Positions 8,495 to 17,966 of a DNA stretch of 64,000 bases are shown here, piece after piece. A program made the position numbers and the translations under genes. The first letter of the stretch is position 1, and each line of letters begins with the position of its first letter. The stretch is from Flavipsychrobacter sp. GTDB lineage: Bacteria; Bacteroidota; Bacteroidia; Chitinophagales; Chitinophagaceae. The stretch lies in assembly GCA_031292525.1 (NCBI GenBank), contig JARLGY010000019.1, positions 248,001 through 312,000 on the forward strand, read 5' to 3'. Under the pieces are notes generated by a model that ran no database searches, was not told the DNA's origin, and saw only the letters and a list, made by a program, of their open reading frames with translations.

Positions 8495-9049
8495 TTATTT
8501 ACCTGCTGACTTACCTGCTTTGCGGCGTACAATTTCACCGGCATAACGGATACCTTTACCTTTGTATGGTTCTGGTTTACGCAACCCGCGTATCTTTGCA
8601 GATACCTGGCCAAGCAATTGTTTATCTATAGATTCTAGTATGATACGTGGATTCTGACCTTTTTCTGCCACTGCAGATGCCTTAATTTCTTTTGGCAAAT
8701 CAATGATAATGTTGTGGGAAAAACCGAGAGCCATATCTATCTGCTGGCCTGCAACGGCTGCACGATAACCTACCCCTACTAGTTCAAGTGTACGAACAAA
8801 ACCTTCGTTTACACCCTGTACCATGTTGGCAACCAGTGAACGGTAAAGACCATGCAACGCACGATGGCGGATCTGGTCTGTAGGACGCTCAATCAAAAGT
8901 TCTGTACCTTCAATAGTTACTTTGATATCGCGATCAATAGCTTGTTTCAATTCGCCCTTAGGGCCTTTTATTGTAAGCTCATTTGCTGAGTTAACTGTTG
9001 CGGTTACACCTTTTGGAAGCGTTACCGGCTTTTTACCTATACGAGACAT
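8495..9049 (-). CDS. rplF: 50S ribosomal protein L6
   Basis: This 184-residue protein starts MSRIGKKPVTLPKGV and ends with the conserved RGLRKPEPYKGKGIRYAGE region that contacts the sarcin-ricin loop area. Two L6-type repeats are visible. The gaps on both sides (132 nt to rpsH, 109 nt to rplR) are unusually long for the operon and each carries a hairpin. Confidence 0.97.
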   Translation of the reverse strand: MSRIGKKPVTLPKGVTATVNSANELTIKGPKGELKQAIDRDIKVTIEGTELLIERPTDQIRHRALHGLYRSLVANMVQGVNEGFVRTLELVGVGYRAAVAGQQIDMALGFSHNIIIDLPKEIKASAVAEKGQNPRIILESIDKQLLGQVSAKIRGLRKPEPYKGKGIRYAGEIVRRKAGKSAGK

Positions 9050-9146
9050 CTGGTCTTGTTTTATTAACTTGTTATAAATGAAGGTTGATCGGTCAGCCCG
9101 GTATAGGACCGGCTTAATGTATCACCCTTCGAACCTTTATGTAGAG

Positions 9147-9173
9147 CAGAGATAAACTAAGTTTATCTCTGCC
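9147..9173 (-). other. Strong intergenic stem-loop between rpsH and rplF
   Basis: Two 13-nt arms, GCAGAGATAAACT and AGTTTATCTCTGC, are separated by a single A, giving a near-perfect palindrome of 27 nt in the rplF leader. There is no T-run after it on the minus strand. A regulatory or processing hairpin is inferred; dyad symmetry at the DNA level is an alternative reading. Confidence 0.5.
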
Positions 9174-9181
9174 TTTAAAAA

Positions 9182-9580
9182 CTAGTAAATGTAGCACATC
9201 ACTTCACCACCTACATTAGTAGCGCGGGCTTCTTTATCTGTCATCAACCCTTTTGAAGTTGAAACAATAGCTATACCCAAACCATTCTGCACCCTGCGTA
9301 TTTCTGCTGGCTTAGCATACTGGCGAAGACCTGGACGGCTTACGCGTTCCAAAGACCTGATTGCTGGTTCTTTAGTCTGGCCATCATACTTAAGCGCTAT
9401 TTTAATAAGGCCCTGTTTGTTATCGTCTTCAAACTTGTATTTTAAGATATAACCTTTATCGTAAAGAATTTCGGTCATACGCTTCTTAACATTTGAAGCC
9501 GGGATTTCCACGATACGATGGCGTGCCATCTGTGCGTTACGGATACGTGTCAGGAAATCTGCTATAGGATCTGTTACCAT
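9182..9580 (-). CDS. rpsH: 30S ribosomal protein S8
   Basis: This 132-residue protein opens with [18 protein letters not shown] and ends with the S8 signature segment around [20 protein letters not shown] and [10 protein letters not shown]8 binds the central domain of 16S rRNA and, in enteric bacteria, represses the spc operon. The hairpin downstream of this gene might serve a similar purpose, but no S8 target structure can be proven by eye. Confidence 0.97.
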   Translation of the reverse strand: MVTDPIADFLTRIRNAQMARHRIVEIPASNVKKRMTEILYDKGYILKYKFEDDNKQGLIKIALKYDGQTKEPAIRSLERVSRPGLRQYAKPAEIRRVQNGLGIAIVSTSKGLMTDKEARATNVGGEVMCYIY

Positions 9581-9667
9581 TTTTCTTTTTAAGTTTTGTA
9601 AATAAATGTTGTTACGGGTTTCAATAACAGCTATTATATAGCCTGTTACTGACCTTGAAACTAAATA

Positions 9668-9937
9668 TTACCAGCTTGCTTTACGTACACCTGGTATCAT
9701 ACCACCCAACGCCATATCACGGAAAATACCACGGCACATTGCAAACTGGCGCATATATCCTCTTGGACGGCCGGTAAGCTGGCAACGGTTCTTCAAACGT
9801 ACAGGACTTGCATTCTTTGGAAGTTTATCCAAACCTGCATAATCACCAGCGGCTTTCAGGGCAGCACGCTTTTCAGCATATTGTGCAACCATGTGCTCGC
9901 GTTTGCGTTGACGGGCTTTTACTGATTCTTTTGCCAT
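9668..9937 (-). CDS. rpsN: 30S ribosomal protein S14 (zinc-independent form)
   Basis: The 89-residue length and the motif [15 protein letters not shown], then [10 protein letters not shown] and the KASW end, identify the long, non-zinc-ribbon S14. Only two of the four cysteine positions remain, so zinc binding is not expected. It lies between rplE and rpsH as usual. Confidence 0.96.
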   Translation of the reverse strand: MAKESVKARQRKREHMVAQYAEKRAALKAAGDYAGLDKLPKNASPVRLKNRCQLTGRPRGYMRQFAMCRGIFRDMALGGMIPGVRKASW

Positions 9938-9995
9938 TTATGTTTGTTTATTTTTGGGGTCACCTGCCTTTGCAAACAGGATCTATCAATTATTA

Positions 9996-10568
9996 CTAGT
10001 TATCTTTCTTAAGACTTTTGAATGGCATGCCCAGTTCTTTCAACAGTTCAAATGCTTCTTCATTTGTTTTGGCAGTAGTCACATAAGTGATGTCCATACC
10101 GCTGATACGTGCTATCTTGTCGATATTGATCTCAGGGAAGATGATCTGCTCAGTAACCCCCATGGTATAGTTACCACGACCATCAAATGATTTATCGTTG
10201 ATACCCTTGAAATCACGTACACGTGGTAATGTGATAGAGATCATGCGATCCAGGAATTCATACATCCTTACGCTGCGCAATGTAACGCGGCAACCTATTG
10301 GCATCGCTTTACGAAGCTTGAAGTTAGATATATCTTTCTTAGATAAAGTAGGTACAGCCTTCTGACCAGAGATCATCGTCATTTCACCTACTGCATCATC
10401 TATCATCTTCTTGTCTGATACAGAACCCTTAACACCTTGGTTAAGGCATATCTTTACCAGGCGAGGACATTGCATCACCGAAGTATAACCAAACTTCTTC
10501 ATCAGAGCTGGTACCACTTCTTCCTGGTATTTCGTTTGTAAACGAGGTATATATGTAGTCGTTGCCAT
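9996..10568 (-). CDS. rplE: 50S ribosomal protein L5
   Basis: This 190-residue 5S rRNA-binding protein carries [31 protein letters not shown] and [15 protein letters not shown]. The start codon overlaps the rplX stop by one base (TAATG), which implies translational coupling. The Asp-Lys C-terminal extension after KELGMPF is short and basic. Confidence 0.97.
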   Translation of the reverse strand: MATTTYIPRLQTKYQEEVVPALMKKFGYTSVMQCPRLVKICLNQGVKGSVSDKKMIDDAVGEMTMISGQKAVPTLSKKDISNFKLRKAMPIGCRVTLRSVRMYEFLDRMISITLPRVRDFKGINDKSFDGRGNYTMGVTEQIIFPEINIDKIARISGMDITYVTTAKTNEEAFELLKELGMPFKSLKKDN

Positions 10569-10906
10569 TATTTGATTACCTCCCCTGTCTTTTTAGAGAT
10601 ACGTACAAAATTTCCATCCTTGCGCTCACGTTTGATACGAGCTGGCGCCTTGGTCTTGGCGTCAAACAGCATCACGTTAGAGATGTGTATGGTAGCTTCT
10701 TCCTGCACAATGCCACCCTGAGGGTTCTGCGCATTGGGCTTTAGGTGCTTGGTTACCATGTTCACGCCTTCTACAAGTACGCGGGCTTCAAGCGGGTGCA
10801 CGGAAAGTACTTTGCGTGGTTTGGTACGGTCCTTATCGTTACCGGTAATAACAACCACGTTGTCACCCTTTTTAATATTAAACTTAGGTTTAAATCTCTT
10901 TTTCAC
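10568..10906 (-). CDS. rplX: 50S ribosomal protein L24
   Basis: This 112-residue protein has the KOW motif near its start ([18 protein letters not shown], then KVLSVHP) and the conserved [21 protein letters not shown]24 is an assembly initiator of the 50S subunit. It overlaps rplE by one base. The 65-nt leader towards rplN contains a TACATTTG element and a small hairpin, so an internal start site is possible. Confidence 0.97.
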   Translation of the reverse strand: MKKRFKPKFNIKKGDNVVVITGNDKDRTKPRKVLSVHPLEARVLVEGVNMVTKHLKPNAQNPQGGIVQEEATIHISNVMLFDAKTKAPARIKRERKDGNFVRISKKTGEVIK

Positions 10907-10954
10907 AGTTACTATGAATTAAGCGTTGTGTATGCCCCGTTTCTTAACGGGCTG

Positions 10955-10962
10955 CAAATGTA
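10955..10962 (-). promoter_or_regulatory. Possible internal -7 element (TACATTTG) between rplN and rplX
   Basis: On the minus strand TACATTTG fits the Bacteroidota -7 consensus TAnnTTTG exactly, 49 nt upstream of the rplX start. A 6-bp hairpin (CCCGTT/AACGGG, 10936-10951) follows. The nearest TTG is only 12 nt upstream, so the -33 element is weak. Confidence 0.3.
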
Positions 10963-10971
10963 CAACTTTTT

Positions 10972-11340
10972 TTACAATACTTCAGGTGCCAGGGAAACAA
11001 TTTTCATGTACCCCTTATCGCGCAGTTCACGGGCCACCGGGCCAAAGATACGTGTACCACGTGGCTCATCAGAATTGTTGAGCAGTACTACAGCGTTATC
11101 ATCAAAACTGATGTATGAACCGTCTTTACGGCGCAATTTGTTTTTTGTACGTACGATGACGGCTTTGGAAACAGTGCCTTTTTTCATGGCGCCTCCCGGA
11201 AGGGAATCCTTTACTGTCACTACAATCTTATCCCCGATACCGGCATAATCTTGTCCCGAATTGCCTAACACGCGTATACAAAGTACTTCCTTTGCACCAC
11301 TGTTATCGGCTACATTGAGCCGGGATTCTTGTTGTATCAT
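10972..11340 (-). CDS. rplN: 50S ribosomal protein L14
   Basis: The 122-residue length is typical. It begins [20 protein letters not shown] and carries the L14 signature region with [19 protein letters not shown] and [18 protein letters not shown]14 contacts L19 and forms an intersubunit bridge. It lies 11 nt after rpsQ. Confidence 0.97.
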   Translation of the reverse strand: MIQQESRLNVADNSGAKEVLCIRVLGNSGQDYAGIGDKIVVTVKDSLPGGAMKKGTVSKAVIVRTKNKLRRKDGSYISFDDNAVVLLNNSDEPRGTRIFGPVARELRDKGYMKIVSLAPEVL

Positions 11341-11351
11341 CTTAAATGAGG

Positions 11352-11618
11352 TTACTTGGCTTTTTCAATAATTTCTACCAGTCTCCACCTTTTGGTCTTA
11401 CTCAGCGGGCGGGTTTCCATAATACGCACTACATCACCTGCAACTGCAGTATTCTGTTCATCATGCGCATGAAACCTGGTTGTCTTCTTTAGGAACTTAC
11501 CGTACAAAGGATGCTTGATTTTACGCTCTACAGCAACAGTGATGGTCTTTTCCATCTTGCTGCTCTTAACGATACCTATACGGGTTTTCCTGCTTTTTCT
11601 TTCAATCATAACAGACAT
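11352..11618 (-). CDS. rpsQ: 30S ribosomal protein S17
   Basis: This 88-residue OB-fold protein contains [20 protein letters not shown] and [14 protein letters not shown], then [20 protein letters not shown], the canonical S17 pattern. It sits between rpmC and rplN, with about 11 nt on either side. Confidence 0.97.
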   Translation of the reverse strand: MSVMIERKSRKTRIGIVKSSKMEKTITVAVERKIKHPLYGKFLKKTTRFHAHDEQNTAVAGDVVRIMETRPLSKTKRWRLVEIIEKAK

Positions 11619-11629
11619 CTATAAATTTG

Positions 11630-11842
11630 TTAGAAACCTTTAGCTCTTTTGTGCTGCTCAGTCTTCAATCGTGCCAGTTCGCGGCGCAGGTGACGGATCG
11701 TAAGCGGGTTTTCAATTGGGTTGACTGCATGACTGAAATGTAATTTCTTCAGGCGCAACTCCTCGTCACTTATCTTCTCATTCAGCGCCTGGTCATCCAG
11801 CGAGCGATAATCGTCAACTTTCGCTTGTTTTGCTTTTGCCAT
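11630..11842 (-). CDS. rpmC: 50S ribosomal protein L29
   Basis: This small helical protein (70 residues) has RSLDDQALNEKISDEELRLK and the conserved NPLTIRHLRRELARLKTEQ. L29 lies at the peptide exit tunnel near L23. A 126-nt gap upstream (to rplP) holds no gene or clear hairpin. Confidence 0.96.
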   Translation of the reverse strand: MAKAKQAKVDDYRSLDDQALNEKISDEELRLKKLHFSHAVNPIENPLTIRHLRRELARLKTEQHKRAKGF

Positions 11843-11968
11843 TTTAGTAATAATTGGTCGTTAGTAATCAGAAGTTAGCTGTAAGTTCAATTTCATTTAC
11901 AAATACAAACCACGTAACAACTAACAAATATTTTTATAGTTTCTTCACTTAGTCACGTATGTTACCAA

Positions 11969-12391
11969 TTACTCGGCAGCATAATCATGACGGGTGATAA
12001 ATTTGGTCTTTATTGGCAGTTTCTGCGCACAAAGTTCAAAAGCTTCACGTGCTACTTGAGGCGTTACGCCTTCAATTTCAAACATGATATGGCCTGGCTT
12101 TACTACCGCTGCGTAGAATTCAAGGTTACCTTTACCTTTACCCATACGCACTTCTTGTGGCTTGCGGGTAATTGGCTTATCCGGGAAAATCCTGATCCAA
12201 ACATTACCTTCACGCTTCATGTGACGGGTAAGTGCCTGGCGGGCTGCTTCTATCTGACGGTTGGTGATCCACTTAGGTTCCAACGCTTTCAGACCAAAAG
12301 AACCAAAGGCTATTGTAGCGCCACGCTGTGCGTTACCCTTAATTCTGCCTTTATGGGCCTTCCTGTGTTTCGTCTTTTTAGGTTGTAACAT
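11969..12391 (-). CDS. rplP: 50S ribosomal protein L16
   Basis: This 140-residue protein starts [19 protein letters not shown]. It carries [35 protein letters not shown] and the [17 protein letters not shown] loop near the A-site tRNA elbow. Position between rpsC and rpmC is standard. Confidence 0.97.
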   Translation of the reverse strand: MLQPKKTKHRKAHKGRIKGNAQRGATIAFGSFGLKALEPKWITNRQIEAARQALTRHMKREGNVWIRIFPDKPITRKPQEVRMGKGKGNLEFYAAVVKPGHIMFEIEGVTPQVAREAFELCAQKLPIKTKFITRHDYAAE

Positions 12392-12432
12392 TGTTACAGT
12401 TTTATTGAGAGTATGCTAAAATTATTCTGTTA

Positions 12433-13329
12433 TTAACGGCCACCTCCACGGTTGCCACCACCTGTACCACCGCCACGATTTCCGCCGCCAGTACCACCAC
12501 CACGGTTACCGCCGCCGCCTGTACCACCGCGGTTACCACCGCCACGATTGTCACCACCGCCGCGACGTTCACCGCCACCACGATTGTCACCACCTCTGCG
12601 TTCGCCGCCTGCACCACCTTCACTGCCTGGGAAAGCTCCGGCCGGGCGATTGCCACGGTTATCAGAACCTGCTGACAGGTTAGGATTCAGGTCACGTTTG
12701 CCCAAAACTTCACCTTTACATATCCATACCTTCAAACCAATCTTACCATATACGGTCATTGCATACACCGAAGCATAGTCAATATCCATACGGAAAGTGT
12801 GCAATGGAGTACGGCCTTGTTTAAATTCTTCTGAACGGGCTATTTCTGATCCGTTCAAACGACCACCGGCTTTAATTTTGATACCTTCTGCACCCATACG
12901 CATAGCTGTAGAGATAGCCATTTTTATGGCACGCTTGTAGCTAACACGGCTTTCTATCTGGCGGGCTATTGTTTCACCCACAATGTTTGCATCCATTTCA
13001 GGACGGCGAATCTCCATAATGTTGATCTGCACATCATCCTTCTTGGTAAGTTTCTTCAGCTCTTCCTTAATACGATCTACTTCAGCACCGCCCTTTCCTA
13101 TGATGATACCAGGCTTTGAAGTGTGGATGGTAACGATGAGCTTGCCTAAAGTACGTTCTATAACAATACGGCTTATACCGCCTTTGTTGATACGTGCATT
13201 CAGGTAAGTACGGATTTTATGGTCTTCAACCAGTTTCTGACCAAAATCCTTTTTTTCACCGAACCACATTGAGTCCCATCCGCGGATGATGCCCAACCTG
13301 TTACCTATAGGATTAGTTTTTTGACCCAT
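12433..13329 (-). CDS. rpsC: 30S ribosomal protein S3 with an RGG/GGG-repeat C-terminal tail
   Basis: Residues 1-220 are ordinary S3: [20 protein letters not shown], a type II KH domain with the GKGG loop at 78-81, and [16 protein letters not shown]3 forms part of the mRNA entry channel and helicase site. Residues about 221-298 form an extra, almost pure Gly/Arg/Asn/Thr tail made of units such as GGGNR, GGGT and GGERR, coded by an imperfect DNA repeat. E. coli S3 is about 233 residues. The tail resembles eukaryotic RGG RNA-binding regions and would add strong positive charge and disorder near the mRNA entrance. Function of the tail is inferred. Confidence 0.97.
   Translation of the reverse strand: MGQKTNPIGNRLGIIRGWDSMWFGEKKDFGQKLVEDHKIRTYLNARINKGGISRIVIERTLGKLIVTIHTSKPGIIIGKGGAEVDRIKEELKKLTKKDDVQINIMEIRRPEMDANIVGETIARQIESRVSYKRAIKMAISTAMRMGAEGIKIKAGGRLNGSEIARSEEFKQGRTPLHTFRMDIDYASVYAMTVYGKIGLKVWICKGEVLGKRDLNPNLSAGSDNRGNRPAGAFPGSEGGAGGERRGGDNRGGGERRGGGDNRGGGNRGGTGGGGNRGGGTGGGNRGGGTGGGNRGGGR
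12436..12618 (-). repeat. Imperfect GGN/CGN triplet minisatellite inside rpsC
   Basis: This stretch codes for the RGG tail of S3. Units of 15-21 bp built on CCACC(A/G)CC and CGGTT (plus-strand view) are repeated with third-base changes, for example the pattern GGTACCGGTGGTGGTAACCG on the coding strand. Such repeats are prone to slippage, so tail length may vary between strains. It is not a CRISPR or intergenic repeat, since the frame is preserved throughout. Confidence 0.8.
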
Positions 13330-13340
13330 TCTGTTTATTA

Positions 13341-13733
13341 TTAAGCTTGAGTATTTGAGTTTTCTGTTTTAGTATTTTCTGCGGTTGCTGCGTTGCGGCT
13401 ATCAACTATCAGAGTGATGTGGTTGCTGCGCTTGCGTACACGGTAAGCACGGCCTTGTGGTGCAGGGCGCATCCGCTTCAATACACGGCCGCCGTCAACA
13501 AATATTGTTTTAACAAACAAGTCAGCGCTTGCAACATCCGTACCTTCATTCTTTACCCTCCAGTTAGCTATTGCACTCAGCAACAACTTTTCCAGTGGCA
13601 CAGACGGATGCTTGGTGCTGAACTTTAAAGTATTCAGCGCTTGTTCTACATCCAGACCGCGTATCAGATCTGCCAAAAGGCGCATCTTGCGGGGCGATGT
13701 AGGTTGATTTCGTAAGCGAGCTACAGCTTCCAT
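13341..13733 (-). CDS. rplV: 50S ribosomal protein L22
   Basis: This 130-residue protein has the core [20 protein letters not shown] and the C-terminal [20 protein letters not shown] motif of the exit-tunnel hairpin. The last about 20 residues (Asn/Thr/Ala/Glu-rich) form a non-conserved tail. It is 11 nt before rpsC. Confidence 0.97.
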   Translation of the reverse strand: MEAVARLRNQPTSPRKMRLLADLIRGLDVEQALNTLKFSTKHPSVPLEKLLLSAIANWRVKNEGTDVASADLFVKTIFVDGGRVLKRMRPAPQGRAYRVRKRSNHITLIVDSRNAATAENTKTENSNTQA

Positions 13734-13840
13734 TTTATTTTATGATTTTTGATGTGTGGGCAGGGTTATTATACCACTTTCCACCTCAATGTTTAATACA
13801 GCTTTTATTCCTTATCAGCTAACCTTACAGGCCAACTTTA

Positions 13841-14107
13841 TTATTTAGTTCCGCTATGTCCCTTAAAGTTACGGGTCGGTGCAAATTCACCAAGCTTGTG
13901 GCCCACCATGAACTCTGTAACATACACAGGGATAAACTTGTTACCATTGTGTACGGCAAAGGTCTGACCTACAAAGTCTGGAGTGATTGTAGAACGGCGG
14001 CTCCAGGTTTTAATAACACCCCTTTTTGCTTTACCGTCTGTTACAGCCAAAACTTTGCGTTCCAGCTTTGCATCTACATAAGGTCCTTTTTTTATCGAAC
14101 GAGCCAT
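13841..14107 (-). CDS. rpsS: 30S ribosomal protein S19
   Basis: This 88-residue protein begins [19 protein letters not shown] and carries the signature [20 protein letters not shown], then [13 protein letters not shown]19 lies in the 30S head with S13. A small GATGGG/CCCATC hairpin (14140-14155) lies between rplB and its start. Confidence 0.97.
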   Translation of the reverse strand: MARSIKKGPYVDAKLERKVLAVTDGKAKRGVIKTWSRRSTITPDFVGQTFAVHNGNKFIPVYVTEFMVGHKLGEFAPTRNFKGHSGTK

Positions 14108-14162
14108 TGTTTATTGACTATTTAATATTTTATGTTGCCGATGGGATCACCCATCAATAGTA

Positions 14163-14993
14163 TTATAATTTCCTACCGTTCTTGCGCTGCAGGATCAGTT
14201 TATCAGATCCCTTATGCTTACGGGTTTTAAGACCCTTAGCGTACTTACCGGTACGGCTGCGTGGATGCCCACCTGAAGATTTACCTTCACCACCACCCAT
14301 CGGGTGATCTACCGGGTTCATCGCTACACCTCTGGTACGCGGGCGGATACCCTTCCAACGGTTACGACCTGCCTTACCCATTGATTGCAATGCGTGGTCG
14401 CTGTTAGATACGATACCTACTGTAGCCATACATGTGCTCAGTATTTTCCGCAATTCACCACTTGGCATTTTCAGTACGCAATATTTTTCTTCCTTAGCGT
14501 TCAGTTGGGCATAAGTACCTGCTGAGCGCGCCATAGCACCGCCACGGCCTGGTTGTAATTCTATATTGTGTATAACAGTACCCAAAGGCATGTTCTTAAG
14601 TGCAAGTGCATTGCCCACTTCTGGTGGTACAGTTACGCCGCTTATTACTTTGCTGCCTACCTGTAAGCCCTGTGGAGCTATTATGTAACGCTTTTCACCA
14701 TCAGCATATGCAAGCAGTGCTATGAATGCAGAACGATTAGGATCGTATTCTATAGACTTAACGGTAGCAGGGATATCATGCTTATTGCGTTTGAAGTCAA
14801 TAATACGATATTGTGTTTTGTTACCACCACCTATGTAGCGCATTGCGCGGCGGCCCTGAACGTTACGGCCACCTGTGCCAGGTAATGCCTCCAGTAAGCT
14901 TTTTTCAGGCTTGTTAGTAGTAACTTCTGCGTATGCGTTACCTATTCTCCAACGTGTGCCGGCTGTAACCGGTTTATATTTACGTAATGCCAT
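14163..14993 (-). CDS. rplB: 50S ribosomal protein L2
   Basis: This 276-residue protein has [20 protein letters not shown] near the N-terminus and the essential loop [20 protein letters not shown] near the C-terminus, close to the peptidyl-transferase centre. Length and order (rplW-rplB-rpsS) are standard. Confidence 0.97.
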   Translation of the reverse strand: MALRKYKPVTAGTRWRIGNAYAEVTTNKPEKSLLEALPGTGGRNVQGRRAMRYIGGGNKTQYRIIDFKRNKHDIPATVKSIEYDPNRSAFIALLAYADGEKRYIIAPQGLQVGSKVISGVTVPPEVGNALALKNMPLGTVIHNIELQPGRGGAMARSAGTYAQLNAKEEKYCVLKMPSGELRKILSTCMATVGIVSNSDHALQSMGKAGRNRWKGIRPRTRGVAMNPVDHPMGGGEGKSSGGHPRSRTGKYAKGLKTRKHKGSDKLILQRKNGRKL

Positions 14994-15013
14994 TTTCTAG
15001 TTTGTTTTCAGAT

Positions 15014-15310
15014 TTACATTGAAAATAAATCTATCGATTCTCCGGTTGCCAGGGTTACAATCGCCTTTTTGTAAGAAGGCTTGCGGCCTGAAAGAAAGCC
15101 GGCTTTAGTGTAGCGGGTTTTGTTTTTAGCAGGTACTACCGCTGTATTCACATCTGCCACCTTCACACCGTAAAACTCTTCTACAGCTTTTTTAATTTCC
15201 AGCTTGTTTGCAAACTTGCCTACTACGAACGTGTAACGGCCGTTTTTCTCCATCTGGCTATTTACCTTTTCGGTTATCACCGGCCTTACCAACACATCTG
15301 TAAGTTTCAT
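15014..15310 (-). CDS. rplW: 50S ribosomal protein L23
   Basis: This 98-residue protein begins MKLTDVLVRPVITEKVNSQM and carries KLEIKKAVEEFYGVKVADVN, the conserved L23 core at the exit-tunnel docking site for trigger factor and SRP. It lies 47 nt after rplD. Confidence 0.96.
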   Translation of the reverse strand: MKLTDVLVRPVITEKVNSQMEKNGRYTFVVGKFANKLEIKKAVEEFYGVKVADVNTAVVPAKNKTRYTKAGFLSGRKPSYKKAIVTLATGESIDLFSM

Positions 15311-15357
15311 TTTTACCTATTTTATATTGTAAAATGGATATTCTGTTTATTAAATCC

Positions 15358-15996
15358 TTATGCTTCTGCACCAACTTCTTCTTCACTAAACATATTTGCT
15401 GCGCTCTCAGTAAATATTAATACTGATGCATTTACCAGGTCGTATGTATTCATGTCGCTCAGCACAATGGTTTTATTATCTGTCAGGTTCCTTCCGCTCA
15501 GGTACACATTATCATTATAATCCGCTAATACTACCAGCGTCTTCCTGTGCTCACCACGTAGAGTATCCAGTATTACCGAAAATTCCTTTGTTTTAGGGGT
15601 ATCCATCACCAGGTCTTCAACGATCACTATTTTATTAGCACGCGCCTTGTGTACCAGTGCAGATATTTTAGCCAGATCCTTCACCTTACGGTTCAGTTTA
15701 CCACCATATAAGTGTGGCTTAGGCCCAAAGATGGTACCACCACCTTTATAAAGCGGGTTACGTAGGTTACCCTTACGTGAACCACCTGTACCCTTCTGCT
15801 TGTGCAGTTTCTTTGAAGAACCCTGCACCTCTGCACGACCTTTGGTTTTGCTCGTACCTTGGCGTTGTGTAGCCTGATATTGCTTTACAGCAAGATAGAT
15901 ACAATGGTCGTTTGGCTCGATACTAAAAATATCTTCCGGCAATTCAATCGTACGGCCGGTCTTGCCACCTTTACTATTTAAAATGTCAACTTGCAT
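15358..15996 (-). CDS. rplD: 50S ribosomal protein L4
   Basis: This 212-residue protein has the extended loop with QGTSKTKGRAEVQGSSKK, HKQKGTGGSRKGNLRNPLYK and GGGTIFGPKPH, followed by the globular domain with VEDLVMDTPKTKEF and VLIFTESA. L4 also autoregulates the S10 operon in enteric bacteria; no matching leader can be claimed here. A short acidic tail (SEEEVGAEA) ends the protein. Confidence 0.97.
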   Translation of the reverse strand: MQVDILNSKGGKTGRTIELPEDIFSIEPNDHCIYLAVKQYQATQRQGTSKTKGRAEVQGSSKKLHKQKGTGGSRKGNLRNPLYKGGGTIFGPKPHLYGGKLNRKVKDLAKISALVHKARANKIVIVEDLVMDTPKTKEFSVILDTLRGEHRKTLVVLADYNDNVYLSGRNLTDNKTIVLSDMNTYDLVNASVLIFTESAANMFSEEEVGAEA

Positions 15997-16003
15997 GACT
16001 CAA

Positions 16004-16621
16004 TTAATTCTGAATTAAAACAATAGATCCGTTATGGCCTGGAATAGAACCGCTTATTAAGATGTAATTCTTTTCCGGGAATATTTTTACTACACGTAAA
16101 GCCTTGATCTTTACACGGTCGCCACCCATACGGCCTGCCATGCGCATGCCTTTGAATACTCGGCTTGGATATGATGAACCACCTATAGAACCTGGTGCAC
16201 GTGAACGGTCATGCTGGCCATGGGTTGCTTCACCCACACCACTAAAGCCGTGACGCTTAACAACACCCTGGAAACCTTTACCTTTAGTGGTGCCGATCAC
16301 GCTGACCTTTTCACCTTCAGTAAATATTTCGCAGGTTATTTCTTCACCTACTTGTTTATCAATGGAACAGTTACGTAATTCTTTAACTACAGACTTAGGC
16401 GTAGTGCTTGCCTTAGCGAAGTGATTTATCTGTGCTTTTGGCGTATTCTTTTCTTTAGCTTCGCCAAAAGCTATCTGTAGCGCGGTGTACCCGTCGGCAT
16501 CCTCAGTTTTCTTTTGGATAACCACACAAGGTCCAGCTTCGATGATGGTACAAGCAGTCTGCTTACCATTCGGCTCAAAAATGCTGGTCATGCCGATTTT
16601 TTTACCAATTATACCTTTCAT
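16004..16621 (-). CDS. rplC: 50S ribosomal protein L3
   Basis: This 205-residue protein begins [20 protein letters not shown] and carries [37 protein letters not shown] and [15 protein letters not shown], the L3 loop that reaches the peptidyl-transferase centre and contains the usual glutamine methylation site. It is 130 nt after rpsJ and only 7 nt before rplD. Confidence 0.97.
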   Translation of the reverse strand: MKGIIGKKIGMTSIFEPNGKQTACTIIEAGPCVVIQKKTEDADGYTALQIAFGEAKEKNTPKAQINHFAKASTTPKSVVKELRNCSIDKQVGEEITCEIFTEGEKVSVIGTTKGKGFQGVVKRHGFSGVGEATHGQHDRSRAPGSIGGSSYPSRVFKGMRMAGRMGGDRVKIKALRVVKIFPEKNYILISGSIPGHNGSIVLIQN

Positions 16622-16751
16622 TATTAGTATATTTAAGCCAAGCGCCCGGTGCCGTTTGGTACGGTGCGGGATTAGCCATTTTCAATCATTTATTATAAAG
16701 AGCCAAAATTCTTACCAATTTACCACACCCCTTAAAGTGTAGCGGCTATGG

Positions 16752-17057
16752 TTAGGCCTTGATCTCAACCTCTACCCCACTTGGCAGATCCAGTTTCGAT
16801 AATGCATCAACTGTACGTGAAGAAGAAGTATAGATGTCCAGGAGGCGCTTGTGGGTGCACAACTGAAACTGCTCACGAGACTTCTTGTTAACGTGCGGCG
16901 AGCGCAATACTGTAAAGATCTTCTTCTCTGTAGGCAACGGAATAGGGCCTGTAACCACTGCTCCTGTATTGCGCACAGTCTTAACGATTTTCTCCGCTGA
17001 TTTATCTACCAGGTTGTGGTCGTAAGATTTTAGCTTTATTCTGATACGCTGTGACAT
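16752..17057 (-). CDS. rpsJ: 30S ribosomal protein S10
   Basis: This 101-residue protein begins [20 protein letters not shown] and has [20 protein letters not shown] and [12 protein letters not shown], as in all S10/NusE proteins. Besides its ribosomal role, S10 links transcription to translation through NusG. It is the first gene of the cluster, preceded by a good Bacteroidota-type promoter at 17099-17127. Confidence 0.98.
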   Translation of the reverse strand: MSQRIRIKLKSYDHNLVDKSAEKIVKTVRNTGAVVTGPIPLPTEKKIFTVLRSPHVNKKSREQFQLCTHKRLLDIYTSSSRTVDALSKLDLPSGVEVEIKA

Positions 17058-17098
17058 ACTTATTAAATAACTTCTTAAACCCGTAAAATTTGGGACTG

Positions 17099-17127
17099 CA
17101 AAGGTAATGAGTTTTTTGGTTCGGCAA
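17099..17127 (-). promoter_or_regulatory. Probable promoter of the S10-spc operon
   Basis: On the minus strand a perfect -7 element TACCTTTG (17099-17106) is preceded, 18 nt upstream, by TTG (17125-17127). This matches the Bacteroidota sigma-A pattern TTG-N19-TAnnTTTG to within one base of spacing. The predicted start lies about 35-40 nt before the rpsJ ATG. A second exact -7 element, TACATTTG, lies further upstream at 17226-17233. Confidence 0.6.
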
Positions 17128-17531
17128 AATTATTTTAAGCTTTTTTTGAATTTTATTTTTGCTCTCCATATTTTCACGCTCCTCACACCAATATCCTCCT
17201 GCTGTCCTGTCTCGAAAAAGGATTGCAAATGTACGCACTAAAAACCATTTTACGTTATATATTTATTGTAAACTCGACTTCTTTACAATCAAGGTGGAAA
17301 TCAACCAGCTAGCCGCCATCGTCTTAAGTTTCCGGGTACTTTATTGAACACAATAACGCCACAATATAGCACTCCGGGTTGCGTGGCAGAATGACATACA
17401 AGTATAAATTCTTGGTGAAGACATTAATTTCGCCATTGTACAGGTGCCCTTTTTAAAGAATTTATTCTAATAAAAAGCTTTTAGTAAACCCACGATAATC
17501 ACACTTATAAATCTAAATCTTGGTAAAAAAG

Positions 17532-17963
17532 ATCACTTTTCTTGCTCGCAATAATCTGCGTTACAATCCACACACAGGCACAAACCCACTTAGCAAAGCC
17601 CCAGGTACTGAACTATGCTGGTACAATGCCAGAGCCAGCTACAGACATAAATAAATAAGTACATTTCAGAAACCCTCATTTACCCCGCAAGCGCACAAGC
17701 CGCCAATGTGGAAGGCAAGGTGGTGGTGAAATTTGTAGTCAATGAAGACAGCAGCATTACAAATGCCACTGTTGTAAAACCTGTAAACCCGGCACTCGAT
17801 AGCGCAGCCGTTAAAGTATTCAGCAGCATGCCGCCCTGGAAGCCTGGAAAGCATGCTGGAAAAGAGGTTAAAGTATATTAAAATACCCGCGGCCTTCAAT
17901 CTGAAAGAGGATTCATTACAAAAACTAGAAAACCTTGATATCCCTGACTCTGTGCACATTTAA
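17532..17963 (+). pseudogene. Decayed exported protein with TonB C-terminal-like domain
   Basis: Read with frame changes, the segment shows a signal-peptide-like stretch (SLFLLAIICVTIHTQAQ), then MPEPATDINKY/ISETLIYP, and a clear TonB_C-type core in one frame from about 17660 to 17880: GKVVVKFVVNEDSSI, NPALDSAAVKVFSSMPPWKP, GKEVKVY. After a further shift the frame IPAAFNLKEDSLQKLENL runs to a stop at 17961-17963. There is no in-frame start, and stops or shifts lie near 17655 and 17880. Many Bacteroidota exported proteins have this MPE...YP...MPxWxPG arrangement. The gene is judged inactive. Confidence 0.7.
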
Positions 17964-17966
17964 AAT

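Noticed and set aside
12436-12618. Repetitive DNA that could look like a CRISPR or tandem repeat array
   Set aside because: The repeats keep the S3 reading frame, have no unique spacers and code for the RGG tail.
12452-12778. A proline-rich plus-strand frame opposite the S3 tail
   Set aside because: It arises from the complement of the Gly/Arg repeat in rpsC (Pro-Pro-Arg runs), not from an independent gene.
17002-17238. A 78-codon minus-strand frame overlapping the start of rpsJ
   Set aside because: It overlaps rpsJ in another frame and spans the promoter region; it has no recognisable content.
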